Shown piece by piece: positions 48,785 through 59,710 of a DNA stretch of 64,000 bases; position 1 is the stretch's first letter, and each line of letters opens with the position of its first letter. Below the pieces are notes generated by a model, which was given only the letters and a program-made list of their open reading frames with translations, was not told the origin of the DNA and made no database searches. The stretch comes from Flaccisagitta enflata (taxonomy: Eukaryota; Chaetognatha; Sagittoidea; Aphragmophora): NCBI GenBank assembly GCA_965153355.1, contig OZ231126.1, positions 17,050,001 to 17,114,000 of the forward strand. The letters are read 5' to 3'. The position numbers and the translations under genes were made by a program.

Positions 48785-48842
48785 AAAAACAGGGCCGGAT
48801 ACACGGCTACCCCAAAGCGGGGTGTAGCTAGCGACTAAAAAA
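48785..48842 (-). mobile_element. 58-bp remnant with both B-type ends
   Basis: AACAGGGCCGGATACACGGC and then CCCCAAAGCGGGGTGTAGC, TAGCGACTAAAAAAT: 3' end and 5' end are joined with the whole middle, including the GTCC tract, gone. Confidence 0.6.
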
Positions 48843-49506
48843 TAAGATAGCAGCCCAAAGGCAGTAAGTGGTCAGCGGTACCCGTGCCCACCTTGAGGTC
48901 CTCAATGAGTAATGTTTGATTTAAGTTGAGGGGGAGCAGGGCAGTGGCCCCGAAGGGGACAAAGTCCTGTAGAACACAGGGGGAATCTGTCCGTCCGTCC
49001 GTCCATTTGTCCCCCCCGCCCCATCTTCAAGGTTTCGTCTCCTTTGAGGCCTATTGTGACCAAAATTCTGCCAAATAGCCCAAATCCAAGCGATATGGCC
49101 CAAATCTAAGCAAAATGGCCCTAATCCAAGCAAAATGGCCCAAATCTGTTCAGAATTTCAGTATCAGAGGCCACAATATAGGTCAAATAAAGGGTCAAAT
49201 TGGTGGACCTCAGGCTAGGATTGAGGCTTTCTAGCCAGATTAAGCCATTTTGCTTGGTTTTAGGCCATAATGCTTAGATTAGGGCCATTTTGCTAAGATT
49301 TGGGCCATATTGCTTGGATTTGGGCTATTTGGCAGAATTTGGGTCAGAATAGGCCCCAAAGGAGACGAAGCCCTGAGGATGGGGCGGGGGGAGGGCAAAC
49401 GGACGGACGTACGGACATACGGACGTACCGATGTACCGACGTACGGATGGACAGATTCCCCCGTGTTCTACAGGACTTTGTTCCCTTTGGGGCCGCTGCC
49501 CAAAAA
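48843..49506 (-). mobile_element. K-family element, large palindrome
   Basis: Arms 48940-49140 and 49250-49505 are inverted: CCCCGAAGGGGACAAAGTCC pairs with GGACTTTGTTCCCTTTGGGG, and both arms carry GTCC/CGGAC tracts and AATGGCCCAAATCCAAGC-type units. On the left a tail with GGTCAGCGGTACCCGTGCC follows, as in G and H. The right end is GCTGCCCAAAAAG. Confidence 0.65.
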
Positions 49507-49737
49507 GTGGAGAAGCCAAGAAATTTAGAACATAAGGTATATTTAAGTAAAGGAAAAGATTTCATGAAATTTGATGAATATTAAATCGAAATTTTGAGGT
49601 GGGAGGGATGGGGGCTAGAACTTAACCACAGGTCACAAAGCCAAAGGTGATTAAAAAGCAGTTAAAGAGATGCGAGGACGCAACTAATAATGATTGGGGA
49701 CTGTTTGAGAGTGACTAATAGTAAATAGGCTGAAAAT

Positions 49738-50385
49738 GTCTTCTTTCCCTCCATTCATTTCCATTGTTCCTTCGTTCATCTCCCTATTCATCCTGTCTCC
49801 TTACCCTCTATTCATTTATGTTGTCCCTTCGTTCATCTCCCCATTCATCCTGTCTCCTTACCCTTCTACTTTCCTTTGTCTTTTTGTTCATCTCCCCATT
49901 CCTCCTCTCTCCTTTCCCTTCTACTTTCCGTTGTCCCTTCATTCATCTCCCCATTCATCCTGTCTCCTTTCCCTCTATTCATTTATGTTGTCCCTTCGTT
50001 CATCTCCCCATTCATCCTGTCTCCTTACCCTTCTACTTTCCTTTGTCTTTTTGTTCATCTCCCCATTCCTCCACTCTCCTTTCCCTTCTACTTTCCGTTG
50101 TCCCTTTGTTCATCTCCCCATTTATCCCGTCTCCTTTCCCTCTTTTCATTTCCGTTGTCCCTTCGTTCATCTCCCCATTCATCCTGTCTCCTTTCCCTCT
50201 ATTCATTTCTGTTGTCCCTTTGTTCATCTCCCCATTCATCCTGTCTCCTTTCCCTCTATTCATTTCCGTTGTCCCTTTATTCATCTCCCCATTCATTCTG
50301 TCTCCTTTTCCTCTTTTCACTTCCGTTGTCCCTTCATTCATATCCCCATTCATCCTGTCTCCTTTCCCTCTATTCATCTTTCCAG
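49738..50385 (+). repeat. 60-bp pyrimidine-rich minisatellite
   Basis: About ten units of CATCTCCCCATTCATCCTGT, CTCCTTTCCCTCTATTC and ATTTCCGTTGTCCCTTCGTT run without break into the TTTCCAG acceptor of GPCR exon 2. The last unit is cut at the splice site (TATTCATCTTTCCAG). The long frames across it (up to 266 codons) are artefacts, apart from the final exon part. Confidence 0.85.
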
Positions 50386-50469
50386 GGTCTCATTTAAAAG
50401 CGTGGGACGCGGATTTCAAATGGGTTGGAATAACGCTCGGGACTCTCATTTTCATCACCGGTCTCGTAG
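50386..50469 (+). CDS. GPCR exon 2: TM1
   Basis: 84 bases (28 codons) between TTTCCAG and donor GTCAGTAAA, phase 1 at both ends. It encodes residues 122-149, with TM1 starting near Trp134 (WVGITLGTLIFITGLV). The split Gly150 leads to Asn151 in the next exon, making the GN pair of class A TM1. This exon is embedded at the end of a minisatellite. Confidence 0.75.
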
Positions 50470-50575
50470 GTCAGTAAAAACTGGATACTATCTACAACAT
50501 ATGACTTTGTTCTCTTTAAACAATACTAATAACTAGTAACTTATAACTAGTAACTGCAAACTGCAAAAAGATGGT

Positions 50576-50841
<266 letters not shown>

Positions 50842-51117
50842 AATGGTGAGATATGAAAACTGTTTCAGATTTGTTTCATATATCTAGTCCTAATTTAGGA
50901 CTCCTAAATGGAGGTTTTTCCTGTCTTCTTTCGTGACCAACACCTGCAAAGGTTACTCAGCCTTCGCCATGACTTATTCCCCTCAAAGAGTGTGTGTGTG
51001 TGTCTCTCGTCTTCAATCATTAACATTTTCTTTTGTCGTTTTTCGTTAGTATTGTCAATTGCTTGACGTCATACGACTACTATTAGTCTACTAATTCAAC
51101 ATCACATCACGTACATC

Positions 51118-51264
51118 GTTTTTAGTCGCGGAGACGCGACTCTACACCTTGCCGTGTTGGTCGGTCGGTAGGTCGGTCCATCCGTAACATTTTTGAATTG
51201 CGAGCGATTTTTGCATAACTGCCCCTGCCAACCGTCCGCAAGTGTCCAGCCGTTTATCCGGCCT
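51118..51264 (+). mobile_element. B-family element
   Basis: TTTTTAGTCGCGGAGACGCG to CCAACCGTCCGCAAGTGTCC and TTTATCCGGCC. The T run after it is also the start of the next A element. Confidence 0.7.
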
Positions 51265-51416
51265 TTTTTAGTTGCGGACACGCAACTCTATAAGAGGCTT
51301 TGTCGGTCCGTTGGTCCGTTTGTCCCTTGGTCCGTTGGTCCGTCCGTCTGCCCACTGCCACCGCCCCTGCCCCTGCCCACCCGTCTGCAACTGGTGGCCG
51401 TGTATCCGGCCTTGTT
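51265..51416 (+). mobile_element. A-family element abutting B
   Basis: TTTTTTAGTTGCGGACACGC to CCCGTCTGCAACTGGTGGCC, GTGTATCCGGCCTTGTT. One base of the 3' pairing motif is changed (GTCTGC). Confidence 0.75.
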
Positions 51417-51542
51417 ACCATTTCAAGGAATTCCATTATTCTTGAATTTGACGTCACGAGAGAATTTATTGCGTGCATTATTCAAGGACGTTTCTCTATG
51501 TCTGCGGCAAACCATATCGGATTTTTTTTTTCAATTCCTTTA

Positions 51543-51649
51543 AGGTGCGCCAACGCATCTCTATAACTGGCTGTGTCCGTTGGTCTGTCGGTAACGCATT
51601 CGTTCGACGATCCACACAGCGCACCTATTGGCCTACTTGGCCTTGTTTC
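51543..51649 (+). mobile_element. E-family element
   Basis: AGGTGCGCCAACGCATCTCT, GTCCGTTGGTCTGTCGG, GACGATCCACACAGCGCACC, GGCCTACTTGGCC, TTGTTT. The 5' GGTGCGC and 3' GCGCACC are complementary. Confidence 0.7.
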
Positions 51650-51654
51650 CCCCG

Positions 51655-51716
51655 GTTTTAGATGCGTTCTTGCAAGAGGGTCTGTCCGTCCGTCGCTCCG
51701 TCGCTCCGTTACCCTT
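51655..51716 (+). mobile_element. D-family 5' fragment
   Basis: TTTTAGATGCGTTCTTGCA, AGAGGGTCTGTCCGTCCGTC and CGCTCCGTTACC; the 3' part is not found. Confidence 0.5.
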
Positions 51717-52315
51717 TTTCAAAAATCCATAAATCACCAATTCAATCCCTTCACACCAACACCACTCCCACCCTTTTTAAGATGCTCCATTGCTCCCTCG
51801 CAGTTATGGAACAGCTTCCCCCCTTATCTGTAATTTTAGCTGTTTGGATTATGACACCATCCCACATCCATGAGTCAGTTTCTTTCAAATTTAATCATTT
51901 AAAACATTTTGTCAATACTCTTTTTTTTTTTTGGTCAAATCAGTCATCAGCCATCATCAAATAGTATCGAAAATCGAAAAGAGAAACAGTAAATCAGTCC
52001 GTTCAATCATGACCATCGAAGGATTTCGATTAGGGAAGGGCCAACTCGGATATGTATAGTCTCTACCAGGAGGAAGGTCTTGATTTAAAACAGTCGGTGT
52101 AAAGTGGGAAGGTGTGAAGGACTAGCTGACCACGGTTTGGCACACTCATCTGGCACTCTTTCTTGTTACAAGCATATTACACCAATTGCCAAGAACTAAT
52201 GGCTTTTATAACTGGTAAGATTTTACTTTTCCATTCTTCCATGAATCATGATAAGAAGTAGGGGCGGTATACTTTGAAGGTGATCTGATGTCTTTGGTTT
52301 TTAAGACTTTTTTAG

Positions 52316-52425
52316 CGGCTTTTTGAATTAGGGTTTGGGGTGGGTTTAGGGTCAGGGAGGGGGTTGGGGATGGTTTTAGGGTTAGGGACAGGGTTTGCGT
52401 TAGGGCTAAGGGTTGGCTGGGTTAT
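52316..52425. repeat. Degenerate TTAGGG-like G-rich tract
   Basis: TTAGGGTTTGGGGTGGGTTT, TTTTAGGGTTAGGGACAGGG and GTTAGGGCTAAGGG show scattered TTAGGG units in intron 2, too irregular to be a functional telomere. Confidence 0.6.
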
Positions 52426-52484
52426 ATGTATTATGTACGGCTTGAATTAACTCGTATTAAAGCTTCGCCCTGGCGGAGAATTCG

Positions 52485-52619
52485 GAACAAGGCGGAATAC
52501 ATAACAAGACAGTCGCGGACGGTTGGGCAGGGGCAGTTGTGCAAAAACCGCTCGCAATTCACAAATGTGACGGACCTGCCAACCGACACGCCAAGGTGTA
52601 GAGTCGAAGACCAAAAAAC
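52485..52619 (-). mobile_element. B-family element
   Basis: GAACAAGGCGGAATACATAA, AGACAGTCGCGGACGG, AACCGCTCGCAATTCAC, short tract, AAGGTGTAGAGTCGAAGACC. The 5' stem is damaged. Confidence 0.6.
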
Positions 52620-53335
52620 AAAAGCTCTACAGAACATCATTCAAAATCCCATAACTTGAGTAGTGTTGGTTTGTAATGTTGTCCATCTTTCATGCATGAC
52701 CTTAGAATGCATCATCCGGAGCAAAATGCCCTATCTTTTCTCCGACCACTCAAATCGCCCCACCCAGCTTACACATTACAACGCGTTTCACAGGTTCAAT
52801 AAGAGAAGGTTGACTCCTCAGGTGGAGGAAAGCAAGGGTCGGTGCGATTGCTACGTGTTCTGACGTTCACTTTTCTCGACCGAGACTAACCTCACTTAGC
52901 ATCTTCACCTCGACTCTTTTACATGTGTCGCATAATAATTTAGGTAAAAGGCATCGTAGCTGCTAAATAGGAATTGGAACTCAAAATGATCATTGGATCG
53001 AACCAAATTCTGTCAATAAAATTTTCAACCCACCATTTTGCATTTTGGTTGATGAATGATGATCATTGCTTTTTGTTTTGTTTGTTTCTTCCTTCGTGCA
53101 AAGTGCAGACCTGTCAAATAACTATGTCCTAACCTTTCTTATCAGTGGGTATCACAGCAATGTACTTACCCCTTTCCCGCCCCCTATCCCTTCCCCCACT
53201 CCCACCCCGCATTTCAGAAAAAAAAACTTTATGTAACGTAAATATAAAGAAAACACAAAAGACGTCATATATAACTTTAGAAAACAAAAAAGACGTCACA
53301 GCAACTGTTGACCAATTTGCGATATTCGCTTCCAG

Positions 53336-53498
53336 GCAACGTGATGGTGATAACTGTGGTGACTTACGTTCGTTCAATGCGCTCTTCCACAAATTGTTAC
53401 TTGGTCTCACTGGCCATCGCAGATTTATTGACTCTTATATCAGCGACTCTTCCGTTTATTATCGACTTTTTCTACCTTGAAGACGAATGGGTTTACGG
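53336..53498 (+). CDS. GPCR exon 3: TM1 end to TM2 and ECL1
   Basis: 163 bases between CTTCCAG and donor GTGCGTAAA at 53499. It gives residues 150-204: GNVMVITVV finishes TM1, then ICL1 with a MRSSTN motif, TM2 with the LAIADLL signature (conserved Asp179), and ends in ECL1 at EWVYG. The pattern [12 protein letters not shown] and a WVYG end are shared by TRH-type receptors. It ends in phase 2, which fits exon 4; the alternative donor GTAAAG four bases later would not. Confidence 0.85.
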
Positions 53499-53506
53499 GT
53501 GCGTAA

Positions 53507-53603
<97 letters not shown>

Positions 53604-53742
53604 AGCTAGGCAAATCAACAAACAGACTCACAGATGGGTATGGGTTGCAGAAAGGATTCCTGTCAAAAGGTTGGCGAAAATAACAACCATTCAACAAGCG
53701 ATATACATTTTCAAATCAATATCTGTCTCAAATCGTCTTCAG
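53499..53742 (+). other. GPCR intron 3 with (GA)n
   Basis: A 244-base intron, over a third of which is (GA)n (53511-53602). Donor GTGCGT, acceptor GTCTTCAG. Confidence 0.75.
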
Positions 53743-53825
53743 GGCCATATTTTGTTACTTCCACGTTTTCGTCTCTTATTTGGCGATCAACACCTCCGCT
53801 CTTTCAATCGCGGCGTTTTCAATAG
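53743..53825 (+). CDS. GPCR exon 4: TM3
   Basis: 83 bases between GTCTTCAG and donor GTGAGAACA. It encodes residues 204-231, all of TM3: Cys208 at the top (the conserved 3.25 cysteine), then YLAINTSALSIAAFSI. The last base starts the Glu232 codon of the ERY triplet completed in exon 5. An intron between TM3 and the E/DRY arginine is a common position in peptide GPCR genes. Confidence 0.8.
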
Positions 53826-54442
53826 GTGAGAACAGAACCTGACCCTTATTATCAAGGCCATTGCATTTCGGCAAGATGTTTTTGGTGACTGTACGTTAGC
53901 AAACCGTTTTTAGTTAGCGTGCACGTGTCTCGCTTTGTCCATCCGTCCGTCGGTCGGTCTGTCGATCTGTCCGTCACACTTTTACTTTTCTACCCATCTC
54001 TTCTATTCCTGAATCCTTTCATCTCCTTATCCTCCCTGCCCCTTTCACCTGACCCTTCCATTCCATGCATTTTTTCCTCCTCTTACCTTACTTTTCATCC
54101 ACATTTTCTTCTCTTCCTCCTCATCCTCCCCCGCCTTGCTCCTCTTTCACATTAACCTCTACATCCTTCCACTCCTCCCCTACTATCTACTTACTTTTCC
54201 TCGTTCTTCTACCTTCCTTCTCTTTACGTCTCCCTCCTTCCACTCCTCCCACCTGCGTTCTGACCACCTTCTTATCACCTTCTTTTCCTTTATTCTACTC
54301 ATCTTTCCCACCCCCCACCTTTCTCACCACCTGTTTTTTTTCTCCCCATCCCCTCCTTCTCCCACTCCGTCTCCCTCCTTCCATTGCCTCACCATTCTTT
54401 GCCCTCTCCCTTTCCTCCTTCTTTCCTTTCTGGCTTTTCCAG
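53826..54442 (+). other. GPCR intron 4, pyrimidine-rich
   Basis: Contains a C-type 5' fragment (53907-53990: AGTTAGCGTGCACGTGTC, GTCCGTCGGTCGGTC) followed by about 450 bases of irregular CCTTCC/TCTCC sequence that runs into the acceptor GGCTTTTCCAG. Confidence 0.65.
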
Positions 54443-54626
54443 AGCGATACATCGCCATTTGCCACCCGATGAAAGCGCAAACATTGTGCACTGTGGGTCG
54501 CGCGAAAAAGATCATCATTTCTTTGTGGATCGTCGCGACTTTATATTGTTTGCCGTGGTTCTATTTAGCCAAAGCCGGCAAAAAGACCGGAATTGACGGC
54601 ATTGAGCGAATCACGTGCGGATTCAG
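54443..54626 (+). CDS. GPCR exon 5: ERY, ICL2, TM4, ECL2
   Basis: 184 bases to donor GTGATG at 54627, phase 2. It encodes residues 232-292: ERYIAICHPMKAQTLC (E/DRY box and ICL2), RAKKIIISLWIVATLYCLPW (TM4 with the conserved Trp260) and ECL2 with Cys290, the expected disulfide partner of Cys208. ERYIAICHP followed by KAQ and a RAKKII block is characteristic of TRH receptors and close relatives, so a TRH-type or related neuropeptide receptor acting through G proteins at the cell surface is likely. TM5-TM7 are not found in the remaining 9.3 kb, so the gene is partial at the window edge. Confidence 0.85.
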
Positions 54627-54715
54627 GTGATGGCGGAAAAATAACAGTCTTAAGAGACTTTTTGACCCTCTTTGAAATGACGATTCGTGGCCTTTGTTTC
54701 AGTGTTTTTGGGCAG

Positions 54716-54778
54716 CGTTCGTTCGTTCGTTCGTTCGTTCGTTCGTTCGTTCGTTCGTTCGTTCGTTCGTTCGTTCGT
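54716..54778. repeat. (CGTT)n microsatellite
   Basis: About 15 GTTC/CGTT units right after GGGCAGC, the usual 5' start of a G/I/K element. Confidence 0.95.
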
Positions 54779-54787
54779 CTTTAGTTA

Positions 54788-55021
54788 TTTTTAGGTGCGC
54801 CATAGCACCTCTATAACTAGCTCTGTGTGCTAGTTGGTCGGTCTGTCACGCTCGAGTTAAAAATCTCGAAAAGAAGCAAAAACCACTGGAAATGATTCAG
54901 AAATAGGCTAGGATGATTTCCAGATGCGCTATAGCGCCGGTCTGATAGAGCTAGGGATAGGTCTGACGGAGCTAGGGATAGGTCTAAGAAGTAATTACGC
55001 CAGGCGCACCGTCTAGTCTAA
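54788..55021 (+). mobile_element. E-type element, longer variant
   Basis: TTTAGGTGCGCCATAGCACC, TCTATAACTAGCTCTGTG, a short GTCGGTC tract, GAGCTAGGGATAGGTCTGA duplicated, and CAGGCGCACCGTC. The 5' stem and the 3' GGCGCACC agree with family E. Confidence 0.55.
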
Positions 55022-55497
55022 ATTGAGGTCCTAAGAAGGCTGATTTAAGGCCTGAGTGCCAGGTGGAAGCTTGAGAGGGCTGACTTGAGGCAGGAGAAGA
55101 GCTGGATTAAGGCTTGAAAGGCCAGAGGACTGATTTGAAGCCTGGGAGCAATAAATTGGGTTTAGATGGCTGATTTGAGGCTTGAGAGGCCTAATTTGAG
55201 GCATAAGAGGCCAAGTTTGAGGCCTGAGAATTTGGATTTGAGGCCTGAGAAGCTAGATTTGAGGCCTGAGAGGCCAGATTTGAGGCCGGAGAGGCCAGAT
55301 TTGAGGCCTGGGAGGCTGGATTTGAGACCTGAGAGGCTGGATTTTAGGCCTGAGAGGCCAGATTTGGGGTCTGAGGGGGCTGATGAAGGGGGGGGGACTA
55401 ACGAATGGACGAACGAACGAACGGACGGACGGACAAACGAAAGTCCCCCTGTGTTCTACAGGACTTCGTCCCCTTCGGGGCCACTGCCCAAAAAGAA
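55022..55497 (-). mobile_element. I-family element, 5' portion
   Basis: CCTGAGAGGCCAGATTTGAG units (55040-55375), GGACGAACGAACGAACGG tract, AAAGTCCCCCTGTGTTCTAC and CCCCTTCGGGGCCACTGCCC with A run. The GACCTGTT end is missing at the left. Confidence 0.6.
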
Positions 55498-55754
55498 CAC
55501 TCATTCAGATATCCATACCTCGTCACAAAGCACAGTCTTTTTTTAAGCCATTGCCCCAAAATACAGAAATTTCCCCGATGGATCCTTATGGAATAAAAGT
55601 AACAAAAGACAGGCACAACTTCTAATACAGATGTTGAGAGCTTGTCACAAAGCACAAAGTCCTTTTTTAGGCTGTTGCCCAATAGTACTAAAACTTCCTC
55701 GATGGAATACGAAGAAATAAAAGAAATAGAAGAGGGACACGACTTCTCATAGAG

Positions 55755-55965
55755 ATGTCGATACAGTGGGGTTTGTGGAAAAACAGCCTAAACTGAAGGC
55801 AGGTTTTTAAGTTTCTTAATTTCATTTGAGAAACTTGATTTTTGAAATATAAGTTGTTCCATTGATGCTTGTGTCCCTGAGTTTTTTTGAAAAGTGGGAA
55901 AATGCGCATTTCCGCCCCTGCCCACCCGTCCGCAACTGGTGGCTGTGTATCCGGCCTTGTTAAAA
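55755..55965 (+). mobile_element. S-type arm interrupted by A-family 3' half
   Basis: 55770-55880 matches the right arm of 48105-48670 in reverse (ACAGTGGGGTTTGTGG, GTCCCTGAG). At the T run after GTCCCTGAG an A-type 3' half starts (GAAAAGTGGGAAAATGCGC to GTATCCGGCCTTGTT). Confidence 0.5.
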
Positions 55966-55979
55966 TTTTGACGTCTTAA

Positions 55980-56138
55980 GGTAATTTAAGGTAATTTAAG
56001 GTACTTTATGGTATTTTAGGGTATTTTAGGGTACTTTAATTACTCTAGGTACTTATGGTGCATTAGGGTAATTTTGGGTATTTTCGGGCATTTTTAGGTA
56101 TTTTTGAGTATTTTTGGTAATTATCGGGTGTTTTTGGG
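55980..56138. repeat. TTAAGGTAATTTAAGG minisatellite
   Basis: Units drift from AAGGTAATTT to GGGTATTTT to TTTTTGGGTA; the same TTTTGGGTATG text resumes after the MITE at 56904. Confidence 0.65.
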
Positions 56139-56903
56139 TACAGTGGGAACCCGATTTAACGACCTTGAAGGGACCAGAGATTTTTGGTCGTTAAATCCGA
56201 ATGTTGTTAAATCAAATTTATAATTTTCTTTCATTGATCTTAACTGCTTCATGAGCAATAAAGGCTAGCATCGGTGCCAAATTGTGTAAATAGTAAACAG
56301 ACATAAAGACAGTCAGGGCAAAAGACAAAAAGTTTAACAGACAGATAGACAGAAAGACAGACAAACAAAAACAGCAGATACATTTAGCCTTGTAACGACT
56401 CACAATGTCATGTAAAAGTTAAGTATAAGAGAACATAAATCACTTGTGGGATAAAAAATATTATTAAAAAATAACTGATTTTGATTCAAATTTTTTTCTA
56501 AAAAAAACTATCTGACTGATCATATTTCATTCTTTTTGTTCATAATTTTTTTCATTCTTTAGCTGCTATCTTGTTTTCTTTTTTGTCTTAGTCTTAGTTT
56601 ATGTTAAAATATTCTTAGTTTGTGTTAAAAATTTTTTTCTATAGTTTTATGATACATTATAGTTTCAATGAAAATTCAAACACATAACTAAACTGAAATG
56701 TCAATGTCACTAAATCAGGAAAAAAATTGCTAAGGGACCTGAAAAAAGCGACTTTAAATCAGGTTTGGCTGTTATATCAGGTGTCATTAAATCAGGTAAA
56801 ATTAACATTACAAAAGCCTGTAAAAATTTGGGACCAAAGAAACCTGGATGTTAAATCCGAAATGTCGTTAAATCAGGTGACGAAAAGGCGGTAGTCCACT
56901 GTA
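56139..56903. mobile_element. Pogo-type MITE, TACAGTGG ends
   Basis: TACAGTGGGAACCCGATTTA and the inverted right end (CGGTAGTCCACTGTA) stand on TA. The phrases CGTTAAATCCGAATG and GTTAAATCAGGT recur inside in both directions. It interrupts a minisatellite. Confidence 0.6.
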
Positions 56904-57257
56904 TTTTGGGTATGATATTGAATCGTATCATTTCGATATTGTATGGATAGCATATCAATATTGTATTGATATTGTTTCAATACATATCGCGCGGCCTTGG
57001 AGAGGAAGAAGGACATTTTTTAACATTTTTTAACATTTTTAGAAATCTTTTAACATTTTTTTCAAAGGCACCCAAGTTTGTCATTTCCAGACGCACGCGA
57101 CTGTTGCCCTCTTGGGCTTGTTTTCCCGAAACGTTGTCACATGATTCTCTCATCTTATTGATCAAAGCAGGAGAAAGACAGAAGAAGGTGGACACAGAAA
57201 CTAATTCCTTTCCATTGAGAAGAGAAAAAGGTAATAAAATCGCGCAACCTTTCGGTA
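56904..57257. other. No recognisable feature
   Basis: Contains TAACATTTTT units (57018-57060) only; otherwise nothing. Confidence 0.35.
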
Positions 57258-57503
<246 letters not shown>

Positions 57504-57505
<2 letters not shown>

Positions 57506-57724
57506 GTCGCAAAAGCGTTAGATGGTCAGCGGTACCCGTGCCCTGCTTAAGTAGGTTGTGGTTGAAGTTGAGGGGGGAGCAGGGCAGCGGCCCCGAAGGG
57601 GTCGATGACCTCTGCTTTCACACATATGGGGGATTTTCTCGGCTTTTCTTCTTCTCCTCCTTCTCCTCCGCACCCCCCTCCCCCCAGCCTTGAGGCCCAT
57701 ATCTCAGCCTCAAGGCCCATATCA
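57504..57724 (-). mobile_element. H-family element, 3' part (left piece)
   Basis: AATAGTCGCAAAAGCGTTAG, GGTCAGCGGTACCCGTGCC, GGGGCAGCGGCCCCGAAGGGG-type core (57581-57600), CACACATATGGGGGATTTTC and CAGCCTTGAGGCCCATATC units. It stops at ATAT 57724 and continues at 61887. Confidence 0.65.
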
Positions 57725-58584
57725 CAAAGTAATTAACAAATGTCATAAGTTTTGAAAGAGGGTGAATTTAAATCATTTTTTTTGCGTTTTTTTTTTGTTC
57801 TTTACCAAAAGTATATATAATTTGAGGAAGGAATGCGCCCTTACTCAAGGAAAAAAGCGTTTATTTTCGTAGTAATATGATATCTAAATTGATAAACCGC
57901 GGTTTTGAAGAGGATTTTTGCGAGCAAAACATGTTTCAGTAAATTCCCTCTGACAGAAAAACTAGAAAGAGTTTTGTAGGTTTGAAGGTACCAAACGAAA
58001 GAGGAAGGAACGGCGAACAAACTAGAGAAAAAAATGAAAAAAAAATCGTTTCTTTCTACTAATTTGAAGCCACATTAGTTACACTTCGTCCAGTTTTGGA
58101 GCGCTTTTTTAAAAACATTTATATAGTTGGGGTTGAATCCCCTCACCGCGGAATTTCTTACTGATATATATGAAAGATGACCCTGTTCTCTTTCCATCTT
58201 AAAAAATCAAGTTCCGCGGAGGATTCAAGGTGTTTTTTAATCTTAAAGACAAACTGTCCACAATGGAATTGGCTTGGGCTTTTTGTATGACATCTGCTAA
58301 AATCTGAACTAGGGCGAGTATTGACACAATTTTTTTTTTCAAGAAAACCATTTAGGACATCATGAACAATCTGGTCTCGTTGGCTATTCACGATTGGTCA
58401 AAATTGAAGTTTTTTTTTGGCCAAATTTGACTTTTTCTGGTGATTACCTATGTTACCACAAGTGATTTAGTGAAAAAATCAATGCGAATTTGTATTCCAA
58501 AAAAAAAGTTGTGAATGATTTTGTAAAAAAACAGAAATTTCCCTTTTTTCCTTTTTCTGTCAAATTTTCTTTCTTTTTTTCATT

Positions 58585-58587
58585 CTT

Positions 58588-58646
<59 letters not shown>

Positions 58647-58673
58647 TACTTTCTTTCTTTCTTTCTCTTTCTC

Positions 58674-58708
<35 letters not shown>

Positions 58709-58790
58709 ATCTTTTTCTCTTTCTTTTTTTCTCTTTCATTCTTTCTTTCTTTCTCTGTTTTGTTGTGTCTTTCTTTCTTTGTTTCTCTTT
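58585..58790. repeat. (CTGT)n-(CTTT)n microsatellite
   Basis: (CTGT)n at 58588-58645, then CTTT units to the start of the A element. Confidence 0.95.
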
Positions 58791-58982
58791 CTAGTTGCGG
58801 ACACGCAACTCTATAAGAGGCTTTGTCCGTCCGTCTGTCGACCATCCGTCAGTCCGTCCGTCTGACGGTCGGTTTGTCCATTGGTCCCTAATATATATAA
58901 TGATCGAGTCGAAAAGTGGGAAAACGCGCATTTCCGCCCCTGTCCCCCCGCTGCAACTGGTGGCCGTGTATCCAGCCTTGTT
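58791..58982 (+). mobile_element. A-family element inside (CTTT)n
   Basis: AGTTGCGGACACGCAACTCT to CGCTGCAACTGGTGGCCGTG, TATCCAGCCTTGTT, with pyrimidine repeat on both sides. One hairpin base is changed (CCAGCC). Confidence 0.75.
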
Positions 58983-59141
58983 CTTTCTTTTTCTTTCTTT
59001 CTTTTTCTCTTTCTTTCTTTTTCTTTTTGTCTTTCTTTCGTTCTTTCTTTCTCTTCACTTTTCTTCTTTATTCTCTGCTTCTATCTTTCTCTGATTGTTT
59101 CTTTCCCTGCTCATTTCTTTTCCTGTTTTATCATTTCTTTT

Positions 59142-59214
<73 letters not shown>

Positions 59215-59660
59215 TTTCTCTCTTCTTTTCTTTCTTTCCATCTTTCCTTCTTTTTCTCTCTTTCTTTCTTCTTTCTCTCTTTCTTTCTTCCTTCTCTCTT
59301 TCTTTCTTTCTTCTCTCTCTCTTTCTTTCCTTCCATCTTTCCTTCTTTTTCTTTCTTTGTCTCTTTCTTTCTTTCTTTGTCTCTTTTTTTTTTCTTCCTT
59401 TCTCTCTCTCTTTCTTTTCATCATTCTTTCTTTCTTTCTTTCTTTCTGTCTTTCTTTCTTTCTTTTTTTCTTTCTTTTTTTCTTTCTTTCTTTCTTTCTT
59501 TTTTTCTTTCTTTCTTTCTTTCTTTCTTTCTTTCCTTCTTCTTTCTTTAGTTCTTGTTTCTCTCTTTCTTTCTTCTTTGTTAAAAGGCAATGAAATTGAA
59601 AATAAAAGAACAACAACATTTGTGGAAGTTCCATTAAATGCTCTGCCTCATTCTCTCTAA

Positions 59661-59696
<36 letters not shown>

Positions 59697-59710
59697 TTTC
59701 TTTCTTTTTT
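58983..59710. repeat. (CTTT)n with variants
   Basis: Long imperfect CTTT tract with CCTT and CTCT units; all long frames here are artefacts. Confidence 0.95.
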
